Below are positions 28,126-35,317 of a DNA stretch of 64,000 nt, piece by piece (the first letter of the stretch is position 1; each line of letters opens with the position of its first letter). The position numbers and the translations under genes are program-made. The stretch lies in contig JACPDN010000006.1 of NCBI GenBank assembly GCA_016183985.1, positions 1,302,001 through 1,366,000 of the forward strand, read 5' to 3'. This DNA comes from Pseudomonadota bacterium. Its GTDB lineage: Bacteria > Pseudomonadota > Alphaproteobacteria > Dongiales > Dongiaceae. The notes below the pieces were generated by a model, which searched no databases, was not told the DNA's origin, and was given only the letters and a program-made list of their open reading frames with translations.

Positions 28126-29127
28126 ATGCGGGGATTGCGCCACACGGATGAGTGGGTCGGGCTTCTGGTCCTCGCGGCCTTTGGCGTGCTGCTGGCCGCG
28201 ATCCTACAGGCCGGCGTCTTGCGCGATTGGTTCAAGCCGACAGAAGAGCTGCGCCTCATTCTACCGGAAAGTGGTGTCGCCGGGCTGGTGGCCGGCGCCG
28301 ACGTCGAAGTGCTGGGTACCAAGGCCGGCACCGTCGAGCGCATCGTGATCGACCCGCGGCAGCAGATGAACGCCATCATCCGCCTCGACGAGCAAGCCAC
28401 GGCTTTCATCCGCCGCGACAGCACCGCTATCATCCGCCGCCGCTTCGGTGTTGCCGGTGCGGCCTTTGTCGACATCTCCCGCGGCAACGAGGACGAGCTC
28501 GACTGGTCCTACGCCGTCATCACCGCCACCACCGAACGTGCCCCCACCGACAGCGTCAGCGCGCTGATCGATGAGGTGCGCGAGAAAGTCTTTCCGATCC
28601 TCGACAATACCGGCCGTGCCACCAAGGCCCTCGCTGAGATCGTCGAACGCGTCAATCGCGGTGAGGGCAATCTCGGCGAATTGCTGGTCGATGACAGCAT
28701 GATGCGCGAGGTCGACAAGACCGTCGCCGATGCCGGCGAGGTCGTCAATTCGTTGAATGCACTGATGGTCGAGCTACAGGCCGCCGCCGGAGACGCACGG
28801 GCGCTCACGGGCAAGCTCAATGCCGAGAATGGCGTACCCTCCGTCGTCGCCAAGGGACGCGATACGCTGCAGCAGGCTGAGGCCGTGCTCGCGGATATGC
28901 ATGGCATGATGGCGAGCCTCCAGGAAACCGCCAAGCATGCGCCAGGTATCGCCAGCAATCTTGAAGGCAGCACGGCCAACCTCCCGGCATTGCTCTCGCA
29001 GGTGCAGGTGACCCTCTCAAAGCTCGATCAATTGATCGTACAGCTGCGCAGTTCCTGGCTGTTCGGGGGCGGCAACGCGCCAATCCAGCAGCCCAAGCAA
29101 TTTTCTCCCTCGCAGGTACTGCCATGA
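28126..29127 (+). CDS. MCE-domain (MlaD-like) substrate-binding protein
   Basis: The 333-residue protein is anchored by one N-terminal helix (residues 8-28, LLVLAAFGVLLAAIL). It has a single MCE domain at about 38-125 (SGVAGLVAGADVEVLGTKAG, RFGVAGAAFVDISRG) and then a long helical region rich in Ala, Leu, Asp and Glu to about 310. The tail contains LRSSWLFGGG. MCE proteins form periplasmic hexamers that carry lipids between membranes. The stop overlaps the TPR lipoprotein start by four bases. Confidence 0.9.
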   Translation: MRGLRHTDEWVGLLVLAAFGVLLAAILQAGVLRDWFKPTEELRLILPESGVAGLVAGADVEVLGTKAGTVERIVIDPRQQMNAIIRLDEQATAFIRRDSTAIIRRRFGVAGAAFVDISRGNEDELDWSYAVITATTERAPTDSVSALIDEVREKVFPILDNTGRATKALAEIVERVNRGEGNLGELLVDDSMMREVDKTVADAGEVVNSLNALMVELQAAAGDARALTGKLNAENGVPSVVAKGRDTLQQAEAVLADMHGMMASLQETAKHAPGIASNLEGSTANLPALLSQVQVTLSKLDQLIVQLRSSWLFGGGNAPIQQPKQFSPSQVLP

Positions 29128-30008
29128 GGAACGCTGCATGCGGATTGCTTCTGGCTCTCGCCGCCTGCGGCGGCAATGCGCCGCCCCCAAGCCCGCCGCA
29201 GGATCAGACGCTGGTCCGCTATCAGGAGGCTGGCCATATCGCCTATGACCTCGACCGTCCCCAGGAGGCCGTGCGGCAATTCGAGGAGGCGCTTCGTCAG
29301 GCGGAGGCGCGCGATGATCTCCCCGCCATTGCCGAACTCAGCTTCAATCTGGCCGTGGCGCAGTTGCGGGCGAACGTCCCACAAGATGCCCTCGCCACCA
29401 CGACGCGCATCCGCGCTGAGCTCGAGCGTCGCGGTGCCCCACCCTCGCCGGCCCTGCTTCTTGCCGAAGCCACGGCCCTCTATCGGACAGGCGATGCAAA
29501 GGCGGCGGATGCCTTGGCGGGCGAGATCGAGACCGCTGCCGACCGGGATGTGGCCGCAGGGGCCAGCTTCCTGCGCGGCCTCATTGGCGACGAGACCGAG
29601 AATACCGATGCGCTGCAGGCCGCCTATCAGCGTTTGGGCGCCACCAATACACCGATCCGGACCGCCGACCGTCAGGAATTGGAGGCCCGTCTCGCCTTGC
29701 GCCAGGGCGATCCAGCTCGGGCCCGCAGCGCGGCGCTGCAATCCGCCACGACGCGCCAGGAGCTTCTCGATTACCGCGGCATGGCTCGGTCCTTGTCGGT
29801 GGCTGGCAAGGCGGCGGAGCAGGCCGGTGACAAAGAGGTTGCAGCCGATTTCTATTTGCGCGCGGGGCGCAGCGCGGCGGCGCAAGGAGATCCGGCAACG
29901 GCGCGACCCTGGCTGGAAAAGACACGGCTGCTGTCGCACGATCCAGCCATCGACGAAGCCGCCGAGCGCGCGCTTGCGACGCTCGGCGATCCGTCCCCGA
30001 CGCCTTAG
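29124..30008 (+). CDS. TPR-repeat lipoprotein of the MCE operon
   Basis: The 294-residue protein starts with a lipoprotein signal whose lipobox LAAC puts the lipidated residue at Cys15, followed by a Pro-rich linker. The rest is helical with TPR-like repeats (GHIAYDLDRPQEAVRQFEEA, LALRQGDPARARSAAL, and a C-terminal repeat containing AAAQGDPATARPW). It is coupled by a four-base overlap to the MCE gene, where other MCE operons often carry a different auxiliary lipoprotein. It is probably a periplasmic or outer-membrane partner of the complex. It is the last gene of the operon, which converges with the hemerythrin gene. Confidence 0.83.
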   Translation: MRNAACGLLLALAACGGNAPPPSPPQDQTLVRYQEAGHIAYDLDRPQEAVRQFEEALRQAEARDDLPAIAELSFNLAVAQLRANVPQDALATTTRIRAELERRGAPPSPALLLAEATALYRTGDAKAADALAGEIETAADRDVAAGASFLRGLIGDETENTDALQAAYQRLGATNTPIRTADRQELEARLALRQGDPARARSAALQSATTRQELLDYRGMARSLSVAGKAAEQAGDKEVAADFYLRAGRSAAAQGDPATARPWLEKTRLLSHDPAIDEAAERALATLGDPSPTP

Positions 30009-30018
30009 GCGTAGTAGC

Positions 30019-30810
30019 TTAGGCGAGATCGGCCACGAGCGCTGCCCGTTCGACCTCGCTCAAATGCGGCTTCACCATTTCCAGCACGCCGCCGAAGAGT
30101 TCGGCCGGCATCGCCGCCTGCATGCCGCGCATCATGACGGCGCGCTGTTGCCGGGTGACATTGGGCAGAATCCAGCGCAGCCAGGTCATCATGCGCTCCG
30201 GCTTGATATGTGCGTGGATCTGGTGCTCGACCGCCAGGAGATCGGCATCGGAATAATGCCGCCACAGCAGCTCCGTATTGGCGCTTTCCTCGATCTCCAT
30301 ATGGGCGAAATTCTCGGCGACGAAGCTGGCGAGCAGGCGGTAGAGCACCTTGAAGGCACGCTCCCGCATCAGCGGTTCGGCCGTCGCCGCTTCATCGAGG
30401 CGCGTCTTCAGATCGGCAATCGTCTTGACGTGATGCATATGATCGTCGGCACAGGCATGTGACGAACCGGGAACGACCTTCTCCATCGCGGTGTGGAGAA
30501 AGTTGTTCTCGTGCTCGAGATGCTCGCGGCAGAGCTGGAGCAAATCGGCGACGGCAGCCGGCACTTCCGTGCGATCGACGGCACTGTCGAGATCGACCCG
30601 GCCAAGGCGCACCAGGGCGTCACTCATCGCCGCGCGCAGCCCCTTATGGACAAAGTGATAGATTTCGTGCCGCTCAGGCGCGGCGGCGGCATCATTTGCC
30701 GCCATGCGGGAGATGAAATCGGGGGCGAACGCGGCCTGGGTGACAGCGCGGGGCTGATAGCCCGGAACCTCTGGGAGGGCCTTGGCTTCGGCCTGGGTGC
30801 GAGCGTTCAT
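30019..30810 (-). CDS. Hemerythrin-like HHE domain protein
   Basis: The 263-residue protein has a central four-helix hemerythrin/HHE domain at about 60-190. The di-iron-type ligands appear in REIYHFVHKGLRAAM-like sequence, CREHLEHENNFLHTAME, DDHMHHVKTIADL and FVAENFAHMEIEES. The C-terminal 70 residues are an added helical region. Start ATG 30810 is preferred to 30849 because an AAGGA sits eight bases upstream. Proteins of this class bind oxygen or nitric oxide, or serve in iron-sulfur repair. A CRP-like palindrome lies about 140 bases upstream, between this gene and the kinase gene. Confidence 0.85.
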   Translation of the reverse strand: MNARTQAEAKALPEVPGYQPRAVTQAAFAPDFISRMAANDAAAAPERHEIYHFVHKGLRAAMSDALVRLGRVDLDSAVDRTEVPAAVADLLQLCREHLEHENNFLHTAMEKVVPGSSHACADDHMHHVKTIADLKTRLDEAATAEPLMRERAFKVLYRLLASFVAENFAHMEIEESANTELLWRHYSDADLLAVEHQIHAHIKPERMMTWLRWILPNVTRQQRAVMMRGMQAAMPAELFGGVLEMVKPHLSEVERAALVADLA

Positions 30811-30945
30811 GTCGATATCCTTGCGTTGGGGAGCCGGCTGGTTTTCCATGCCGGGAACGCCCAGAAACTGCGCCTGAGCGAGGCTCAGCGCATGCTAATT
30901 TCCCGCTCAGGAACCGTAAGTTTTCGCTAAGACAGCGCGATCAGC

Positions 30946-30959
30946 GTGACGATCGTCAC
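30946..30959. promoter_or_regulatory. CRP-like palindrome (GTGA-N6-TCAC)
   Basis: GTGACGATCGTCAC is a perfect 14-base palindrome matching the core of CRP-type sites. It lies between the end of the PetR-linked kinase gene and the hemerythrin gene, roughly 137-150 bases before the latter's start. It could control the hemerythrin gene; no matching promoter was pinned down. Confidence 0.4.
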
Positions 30960-30969
30960 AGCGCAAAGG

Positions 30970-32325
30970 TTAAAGCGGCAGGCGCAGTACCGCGCGCAGA
31001 CCGCCGCCCGGCGCATCCGAGAGAACCAGATCGCCACCGTGGCCACGGATGATGTCGCGGGCGATGGTCAGGCCAAGACCCGTTCCACCGGTTTCCTGAT
31101 TGCGCGATTGCTCCAGGCGGAAGAAGGGCTTGAAGACATCTTCGCGCGCATCGGCCGGTATGCCCGGGCCGTCGTCATCGACCATGACTTCGACATGGCG
31201 GGGTTTGAGCGCCATGGTGACGCCAATGGCACCGGCATAGCGATGGGCATTGCCGATCACATTGTCGAGCGCACGGCGGAAGGCGTCGCGCCGCAAGGGC
31301 ACTACGACGCTTCGTTCCGGCAGCCTGAGGTTGATCTTGGCACCCTGCCGGCGCGCATCGCCCGCGACATCGGCCACGACCTCGGCAAGATCCGTGGGCG
31401 CCGGCTGCTCCATGCCTTCGCCGCGTGCAAAGGCCAGATAGGCGCCGATCATGCGCTCCATATCGGCGACATCTTTCTTGAGATCCGCAATCTCAGGATT
31501 GTCGCCCATCATGGCAAGCTGCAACTTCATGCGCGTGAGCGGCGTCCTGAGATCGTGGCTGACACCGGCCAGCATCTCGGTGCGCTGCACGATCTGGCGG
31601 CGGATGCGGTTGCGCATCTGGTTGAAAGCCTGACCTGCCAGCACGACTTCTGTGGCGCCGTCTGTGCGAAAATCCTGCACCTCGCGCCCCTTGCCGAAAT
31701 CGTCGGCCGCTTGCGCCAGCCGCTTGATCGGCTTCACCTGGTTGCGCATGAACAGCGTGGCGACGGCCAGCAGCGCCAAGGATGTCCCTACCATCCACAG
31801 CAGAAAGACATAAGTGGTGGAACTGAAGAGGCGCCGGCGCAGCACGACCACATGCAGCACGCCATCGGCCAGCTGGACATGGATCTCGATGTATTTCTCG
31901 AGGCTGCGGCTATCGATAATGAAGGGGCGTTCCACCAGATCCTCCAGCGCCTTGGCAAGCTGCCGGTCGACCAGGTTCTGGCGCATGATGGTGGGATCGT
32001 TGGGCAGGATCTCGCCCGGCTTGAACTCCAGCTGCAGGCCCATATCGTTCTTGGCGGTCTGGAAAAGGGCTTTGATGGCCACTTCGTCTTCGCCCGGCGC
32101 GCTGCCCGGGCGCGGCATCAGGCGCGTGACGGCACCGATCTCGCCGGCCACCGATTGCGCCAGGCGCTTGGTGACTGTGTTCCAATGGCTGTCATAGAAG
32201 ACCCAAGCAGAGATCACCTGCAGCAGCACGATGGGTGTCACAATGATCAGGATCGAACGGCCGAGCAGCGAGCGCGGCAACACGCGCTCGATCCCGACCA
32301 GCCATTCCTGCAGCACTGCATTCAT
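30970..32325 (-). CDS. EnvZ-type sensor histidine kinase, partner of PetR-like regulator
   Basis: The 451-residue inner-membrane kinase has an N-terminal transmembrane helix (IIVTPIVLLQVISAWVFY), a periplasmic domain to about 160, a second helix, and a HAMP domain (QVKPIKRLAQAADDFGKG). The HisKA domain carries His257 in GVSHDLRTPLTRMK. The HATPase domain contains NVIGNAHRYAG, DDDGPGIP and GGTGLGLTIARD. It starts six bases after the stop of the response-regulator gene, so the two form a cognate pair at the end of the petP-petR operon. The signal is unknown. Confidence 0.93.
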   Translation of the reverse strand: MNAVLQEWLVGIERVLPRSLLGRSILIIVTPIVLLQVISAWVFYDSHWNTVTKRLAQSVAGEIGAVTRLMPRPGSAPGEDEVAIKALFQTAKNDMGLQLEFKPGEILPNDPTIMRQNLVDRQLAKALEDLVERPFIIDSRSLEKYIEIHVQLADGVLHVVVLRRRLFSSTTYVFLLWMVGTSLALLAVATLFMRNQVKPIKRLAQAADDFGKGREVQDFRTDGATEVVLAGQAFNQMRNRIRRQIVQRTEMLAGVSHDLRTPLTRMKLQLAMMGDNPEIADLKKDVADMERMIGAYLAFARGEGMEQPAPTDLAEVVADVAGDARRQGAKINLRLPERSVVVPLRRDAFRRALDNVIGNAHRYAGAIGVTMALKPRHVEVMVDDDGPGIPADAREDVFKPFFRLEQSRNQETGGTGLGLTIARDIIRGHGGDLVLSDAPGGGLRAVLRLPL

Positions 32326-32331
32326 CGGCGA

Positions 32332-33072
32332 TCAATCCGGCCTGAGGACATAACCAATGCCGCGCACGGTCTGCAGGTAGCGCGGAAAGCGCGGGTCGTC
32401 CTCGATCTTGCGCCGCAGACGCGTCACCTGAACATCAATGAGGCGCGAAGCACCTGTTTCGACCGCATTGCCTTCTGGCACTTCCGATGCGAGGTCGTCG
32501 CCTTCACCGCTCGTGCGGGTCTGCAGCTCATCGCGGCTGACCGGCTGGCCAGCGCGGCGCGCCAGCATGGTGAGAAGCTCGCTTTCGCCTTCCGTGAGAT
32601 GCACGATCTCGCCGGCCTTATAAAGACGCCGCCGTTCCAGCTCGAAGGCAAAGGTGCCGAATTTGACCGTGCTCGCCGCCATCGGCACCGGCACGCTGCG
32701 CGGCTGCGCGCGTTTCAGAATCGCGTTGATGCGCAGCACCAGTTCCTTCGGCTCGAACGGCTTGGCAAGATAGTCGTCGGCCCCCGTCTCCAAACCATTG
32801 ATGCGGTCCTGCACTTCACCCATGGCGGTGAGCAGCAGGATCGGCACGTTGTTTTCCTGGCGCAGAGACAGGGTGAGGTCGAGGCCGCTTTCCCCCGGCA
32901 TCATGATGTCGAGAACCAGAAGATCGAACGAGATGCTCTTCAGCTTGAGTCGCGCATCAGCCGCATCCGTCGCCACGGTCACGCGAAATCCCTGCTCGCC
33001 CAGATAGCGTGCGATGAGGTCGCGCAGGCGCTTGTCGTCATCGACGACCAGGATATGGGCATGGGCGCTCAT
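32332..33072 (-). CDS. petR: OmpR-family response regulator, PetR-like
   Basis: With ATG 33072 as start the protein has 246 residues: a receiver domain with phospho-acceptor Asp55 in LVLDIMMPGESG and a winged-helix DNA-binding domain ending RGIGYVLRPD. The open frame extends upstream into the MarR gene, but without receiver similarity. It starts four bases after the MarR-like stop, the arrangement described for petP-petR of Rhodobacter capsulatus, where PetR is needed for cytochrome bc1 expression. That role is inferred here; the bc1 genes are not in the window. Confidence 0.9.
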   Translation of the reverse strand: MSAHAHILVVDDDKRLRDLIARYLGEQGFRVTVATDAADARLKLKSISFDLLVLDIMMPGESGLDLTLSLRQENNVPILLLTAMGEVQDRINGLETGADDYLAKPFEPKELVLRINAILKRAQPRSVPVPMAASTVKFGTFAFELERRRLYKAGEIVHLTEGESELLTMLARRAGQPVSRDELQTRTSGEGDDLASEVPEGNAVETGASRLIDVQVTRLRRKIEDDPRFPRYLQTVRGIGYVLRPD

Positions 33073-33076
33073 GGCT

Positions 33077-33643
33077 TTAGCGCGATCCGCCAGAACCTGC
33101 GCCACCCGCCCCGCCACCGCTTCCAGATGTGGTTCCCGGCGAGGAGCCGGGCCCGCCTGGGTTCTGCATGCGGAAACGACCCCGGTCCTCTTCGTTGATG
33201 AGCCCGAGAAGAACCTTTTTGAAGCCTTCCACGGCCTCGGCTCCCGCTGCCTTATAGGCGCGGGCGACAAGGGCGCGCTGATCCTCGGTCAATCGCCGTT
33301 CCAGCTCCGCACCCTTGTCGGTGAGGCTCAAGAGCCGCTGCCGCCGGTCGGTGGTGCCGGGCCGCTGGACGATGAAGCCTTCCCGCACCAATTGGGACAG
33401 GACACGGCTGAGGCTCTGCTTGGTGATCTTCAGAATGTCGAGGAGATCCGAAACGGTCATGCCCGGATTCCGTCCAACGAAATAAATCACCCTGTGATGG
33501 GCGCGGCCGAAATTATAGGCAGCCAATGTCTGGTCGGCCCGGGCGGTAAAATCGCGATAGCCGAAAAACAGCAACTCGATTCCCTGCCGCAATTCATCGT
33601 CTCGCAGGAACAAGGGGTTAGGTACTGATTTCAAATCAGGCAT
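33077..33643 (-). CDS. petP: MarR-family regulator, PetP-like
   Basis: The 188-residue winged-helix regulator has the stretch IELLFFGYRDFTARAD, then GRAHHRVIYFVGRNPGMTV, and a recognition region ITKQSLSRVLSQLVREGF. This combination is typical of PetP-like proteins that precede an OmpR-type regulator. The last 30 residues are a Gly/Ser-rich low-complexity tail. It heads a three-gene operon with the PetR-like regulator and kinase. Upstream is an AT-rich 100-base gap shared with ilvE, where autoregulatory sites could lie. Confidence 0.88.
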   Translation of the reverse strand: MPDLKSVPNPLFLRDDELRQGIELLFFGYRDFTARADQTLAAYNFGRAHHRVIYFVGRNPGMTVSDLLDILKITKQSLSRVLSQLVREGFIVQRPGTTDRRQRLLSLTDKGAELERRLTEDQRALVARAYKAAGAEAVEGFKKVLLGLINEEDRGRFRMQNPGGPGSSPGTTSGSGGGAGGAGSGGSR

Positions 33644-33660
33644 TTTTTATGTCAGCCATG

Positions 33661-33689
33661 TTGACTTATCTAACCAAATATTTTAAAAC
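33661..33689 (+). promoter_or_regulatory. Candidate promoter for ilvE
   Basis: TTGACT (33661-33666) and TAAAAC (33684-33689) are spaced by 17 bases in the AT-rich divergent region. The distance to the ilvE start is about 50 bases. A second TATAAC occurs at 33710-33715. Confidence 0.45.
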
Positions 33690-33742
33690 GAGCTCATTCC
33701 GGGTTCCTTTATAACCCGATGTGAAGCCCTGTGGAGGAATTC

Positions 33743-34618
33743 ATGAGTTTAGTGCCTTTCGACGACCGTAACGGTGAGATCTGGATGGACGGCAAATTCG
33801 TGCCCTGGCGGGAAGCGAAGCTGCACGTCCTCACCCATGCCCTCCATTATGCCTCAGCCGTGTTCGAAGGCGAGCGCTCGTATAACGGCAAGGTTTTCAA
33901 GTCCCGGGCCCATACCGAGCGCCTGCATCGTTCGGCGGAGATCGTCGGCTACAAGATCCCCTATTCGGTCGACGAGCTGGAAGCGGCCAAGACCGAGCTG
34001 GTGCGCCGGACCGGCTTCAAGAACTGCTATGTCCGGGCGATCGCTTGGCGCGGCAGCGAGATGATGGGCGTTTCGGCCCAGAACAACACCATCCACGTCG
34101 CCATCGCCGCCTGGGAATGGCCGTCCTATTTCTCGCCGGAACTGCTGGCCAATGGTATCCGCCTGAAATGGGCCAAGTACCGCCGCCCGGCCCCGGACAC
34201 GGCACCGACCGCCGCCAAGGCCTCAGGTCTCTATCAGATCTGCACGATCTCGAAGCACGAGGCTGAGCGCGAGGGCTTCCAGGACGCCATGATGCTGGAC
34301 TACCGCGGCTTGCTCGCCGAGGCGACCGGCGCCAACGTCTTCCTGGTCCAGAACGGCGAGTTGCATACGCCGATGCCGGATTGCTTCTTGAATGGCCTCA
34401 CCCGCCAGACCGTGATCGAGCTCGCCCAGCGCCGCCAGATCAAGGTTGTCGAGCGCGCCATTCAGCCGGAAGAACTGGCCAAGACCGATGAGGTCTTCTT
34501 GGTAGGTTCGGCTGCGGAAGTGACCCCGGTCGGCCAGATCGGCGATTACAAATTCACGCCCGGCCCGGTGACCAAGCTGATGCGTGAAGACTATCTGAAG
34601 GAAGTCGGCGCGGCCTAA
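33743..34618 (+). CDS. ilvE: Branched-chain amino acid aminotransferase
   Basis: A fold-type IV PLP aminotransferase for leucine, isoleucine and valine. From ATG 33743 (GGAGG seven bases upstream) it has 291 residues. The PLP lysine is Lys159 in AAKASGLYQ, the same position as in E. coli IlvE. LHYASAVFEGER and GTEVFLVGSAAEVTPVG-like C-terminal sequence support the branched-chain group over D-amino-acid transaminases. The gene is monocistronic, with a strong terminator 25 bases after the stop. Confidence 0.94.
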   Translation: MSLVPFDDRNGEIWMDGKFVPWREAKLHVLTHALHYASAVFEGERSYNGKVFKSRAHTERLHRSAEIVGYKIPYSVDELEAAKTELVRRTGFKNCYVRAIAWRGSEMMGVSAQNNTIHVAIAAWEWPSYFSPELLANGIRLKWAKYRRPAPDTAPTAAKASGLYQICTISKHEAEREGFQDAMMLDYRGLLAEATGANVFLVQNGELHTPMPDCFLNGLTRQTVIELAQRRQIKVVERAIQPEELAKTDEVFLVGSAAEVTPVGQIGDYKFTPGPVTKLMREDYLKEVGAA

Positions 34619-34643
34619 GCCCGGCTCTTCAGCCAATGGATCA

Positions 34644-34672
34644 ACGCGGGAGAGAAATCTCCCGCGTTTTTT
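34644..34672 (+). terminator. Rho-independent terminator after ilvE
   Basis: A perfect 10-bp stem, ACGCGGGAGA (34644-34653) with TCTCCCGCGT (34658-34667), has a GAAA tetraloop and is followed by six Ts. It lies 25 bases after the ilvE stop. Confidence 0.92.
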
Positions 34673-34688
34673 CATTTGTGGCGAAGGC

Positions 34689-35072
34689 TCACCACCGCCC
34701 GTGCCGCTTGTTCCAGGCGAAGAGCCGGTCGGCAAATCGGTCGTAAAGCCAGCGGCTGACCGGGCGGAAAGGCCGCCACATCATCAGCCGTCCCAGCCAG
34801 GCCTGTCCTGGCGTCTCCATCATCAACCGCGCAATCGCATCGGCACCGACGAAGATTGTGCCGCTCTCATCGCGCACATGCAGGCTGTGCCGCACCATGT
34901 CGAGCTCGGCGCCGATTTCGCAGACCAGATTATTGTCGGTGGCGATGTCCTTCCAATCGGCATCGGATTGCAGACGCTCCATCCGGTCCCGCTGGCTGTC
35001 GATGCCAGCCTTACAGACTGGACAGGCACTGTTGTAATAGACCGCGAGCTTGGCCAATCGTCCCTCCCCCAT
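34689..35072 (-). CDS. DCC-family thiol-disulfide oxidoreductase (DUF393)
   Basis: A 127-residue protein from ATG 35072, with the family motif reading YYNSACPVCKAGIDSQ (CPVC pair). The tail of conserved aromatic and basic residues (WMWRPFRPVSRWLYDRFADRLF-like) is also present. DCC proteins are predicted thioredoxin-like membrane-associated reductases of unknown substrate. The frame is open upstream of 35072, but that part overlaps the degP terminator and has no family similarity. It converges with ilvE across the terminator at 34644. Confidence 0.87.
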   Translation of the reverse strand: MGEGRLAKLAVYYNSACPVCKAGIDSQRDRMERLQSDADWKDIATDNNLVCEIGAELDMVRHSLHVRDESGTIFVGADAIARLMMETPGQAWLGRLMMWRPFRPVSRWLYDRFADRLFAWNKRHGRW

Positions 35073-35094
35073 GCGATCGCAGCCTAGCACAAAG

Positions 35095-35123
35095 AAAAAC
35101 GGGGTGCCGCAAGCGGCACCCCG
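35095..35123 (-). terminator. Rho-independent terminator downstream of degP
   Basis: A 10-bp stem, CGGGGTGCCG (35100-35109) with CGGCACCCCG (35114-35123), is followed on the minus strand by five Ts (35099-35095). It separates the degP transcription unit from the DCC gene. Confidence 0.88.
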
Positions 35124-35275
35124 GTCAAGTCGGAGGAACAACAGGGAAGTCTCGGAGGTAAAAGAGGGGTGGCCGACGTCAGTGGGGGATGGGGTACCAA
35201 CGTCGGCCTGACTGGGCGCCGCTGCAGGAGGCAGTTCCTGCGGGGACAGGGGACGGTGACGGCGCCCAGTCGTGA
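35095..35275 (-). ncRNA. Candidate structured small RNA / degP 3' UTR
   Basis: Downstream of degP the minus-strand transcript would contain, in order, a 12-bp perfect hairpin (35260-35271 with 35210-35221, with a 6-bp inner stem), a 9-bp perfect hairpin (35200-35208 with 35171-35179), a short unpaired pyrimidine-rich stretch and a terminator. Three CCTCC anti-Shine-Dalgarno motifs occur (complements of 35227-35231, 35154-35158 and 35132-35136). No protein is encoded. This layout fits a trans-acting small RNA, either processed from degP mRNA or with its own promoter, which I could not locate. Confidence 0.45.
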
Positions 35276-35317
35276 AAAGTTCAGACTTTTAATCGTTCGG
35301 CATCGATGATGCCGTTG

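Noticed and set aside
30946-33198. 750-codon open frame antisense to the PetR-like regulator and its kinase
   Set aside because: Composition (many His, Gln, Arg, Asp) and lack of any motif mark it as a shadow of the two-component genes.
33590-33643. Palindrome CTGATTTCAAATCAG as a MarR operator
   Set aside because: It lies within the first codons of the MarR gene and is short; the position is unusual for an operator, so it was not listed as a site.
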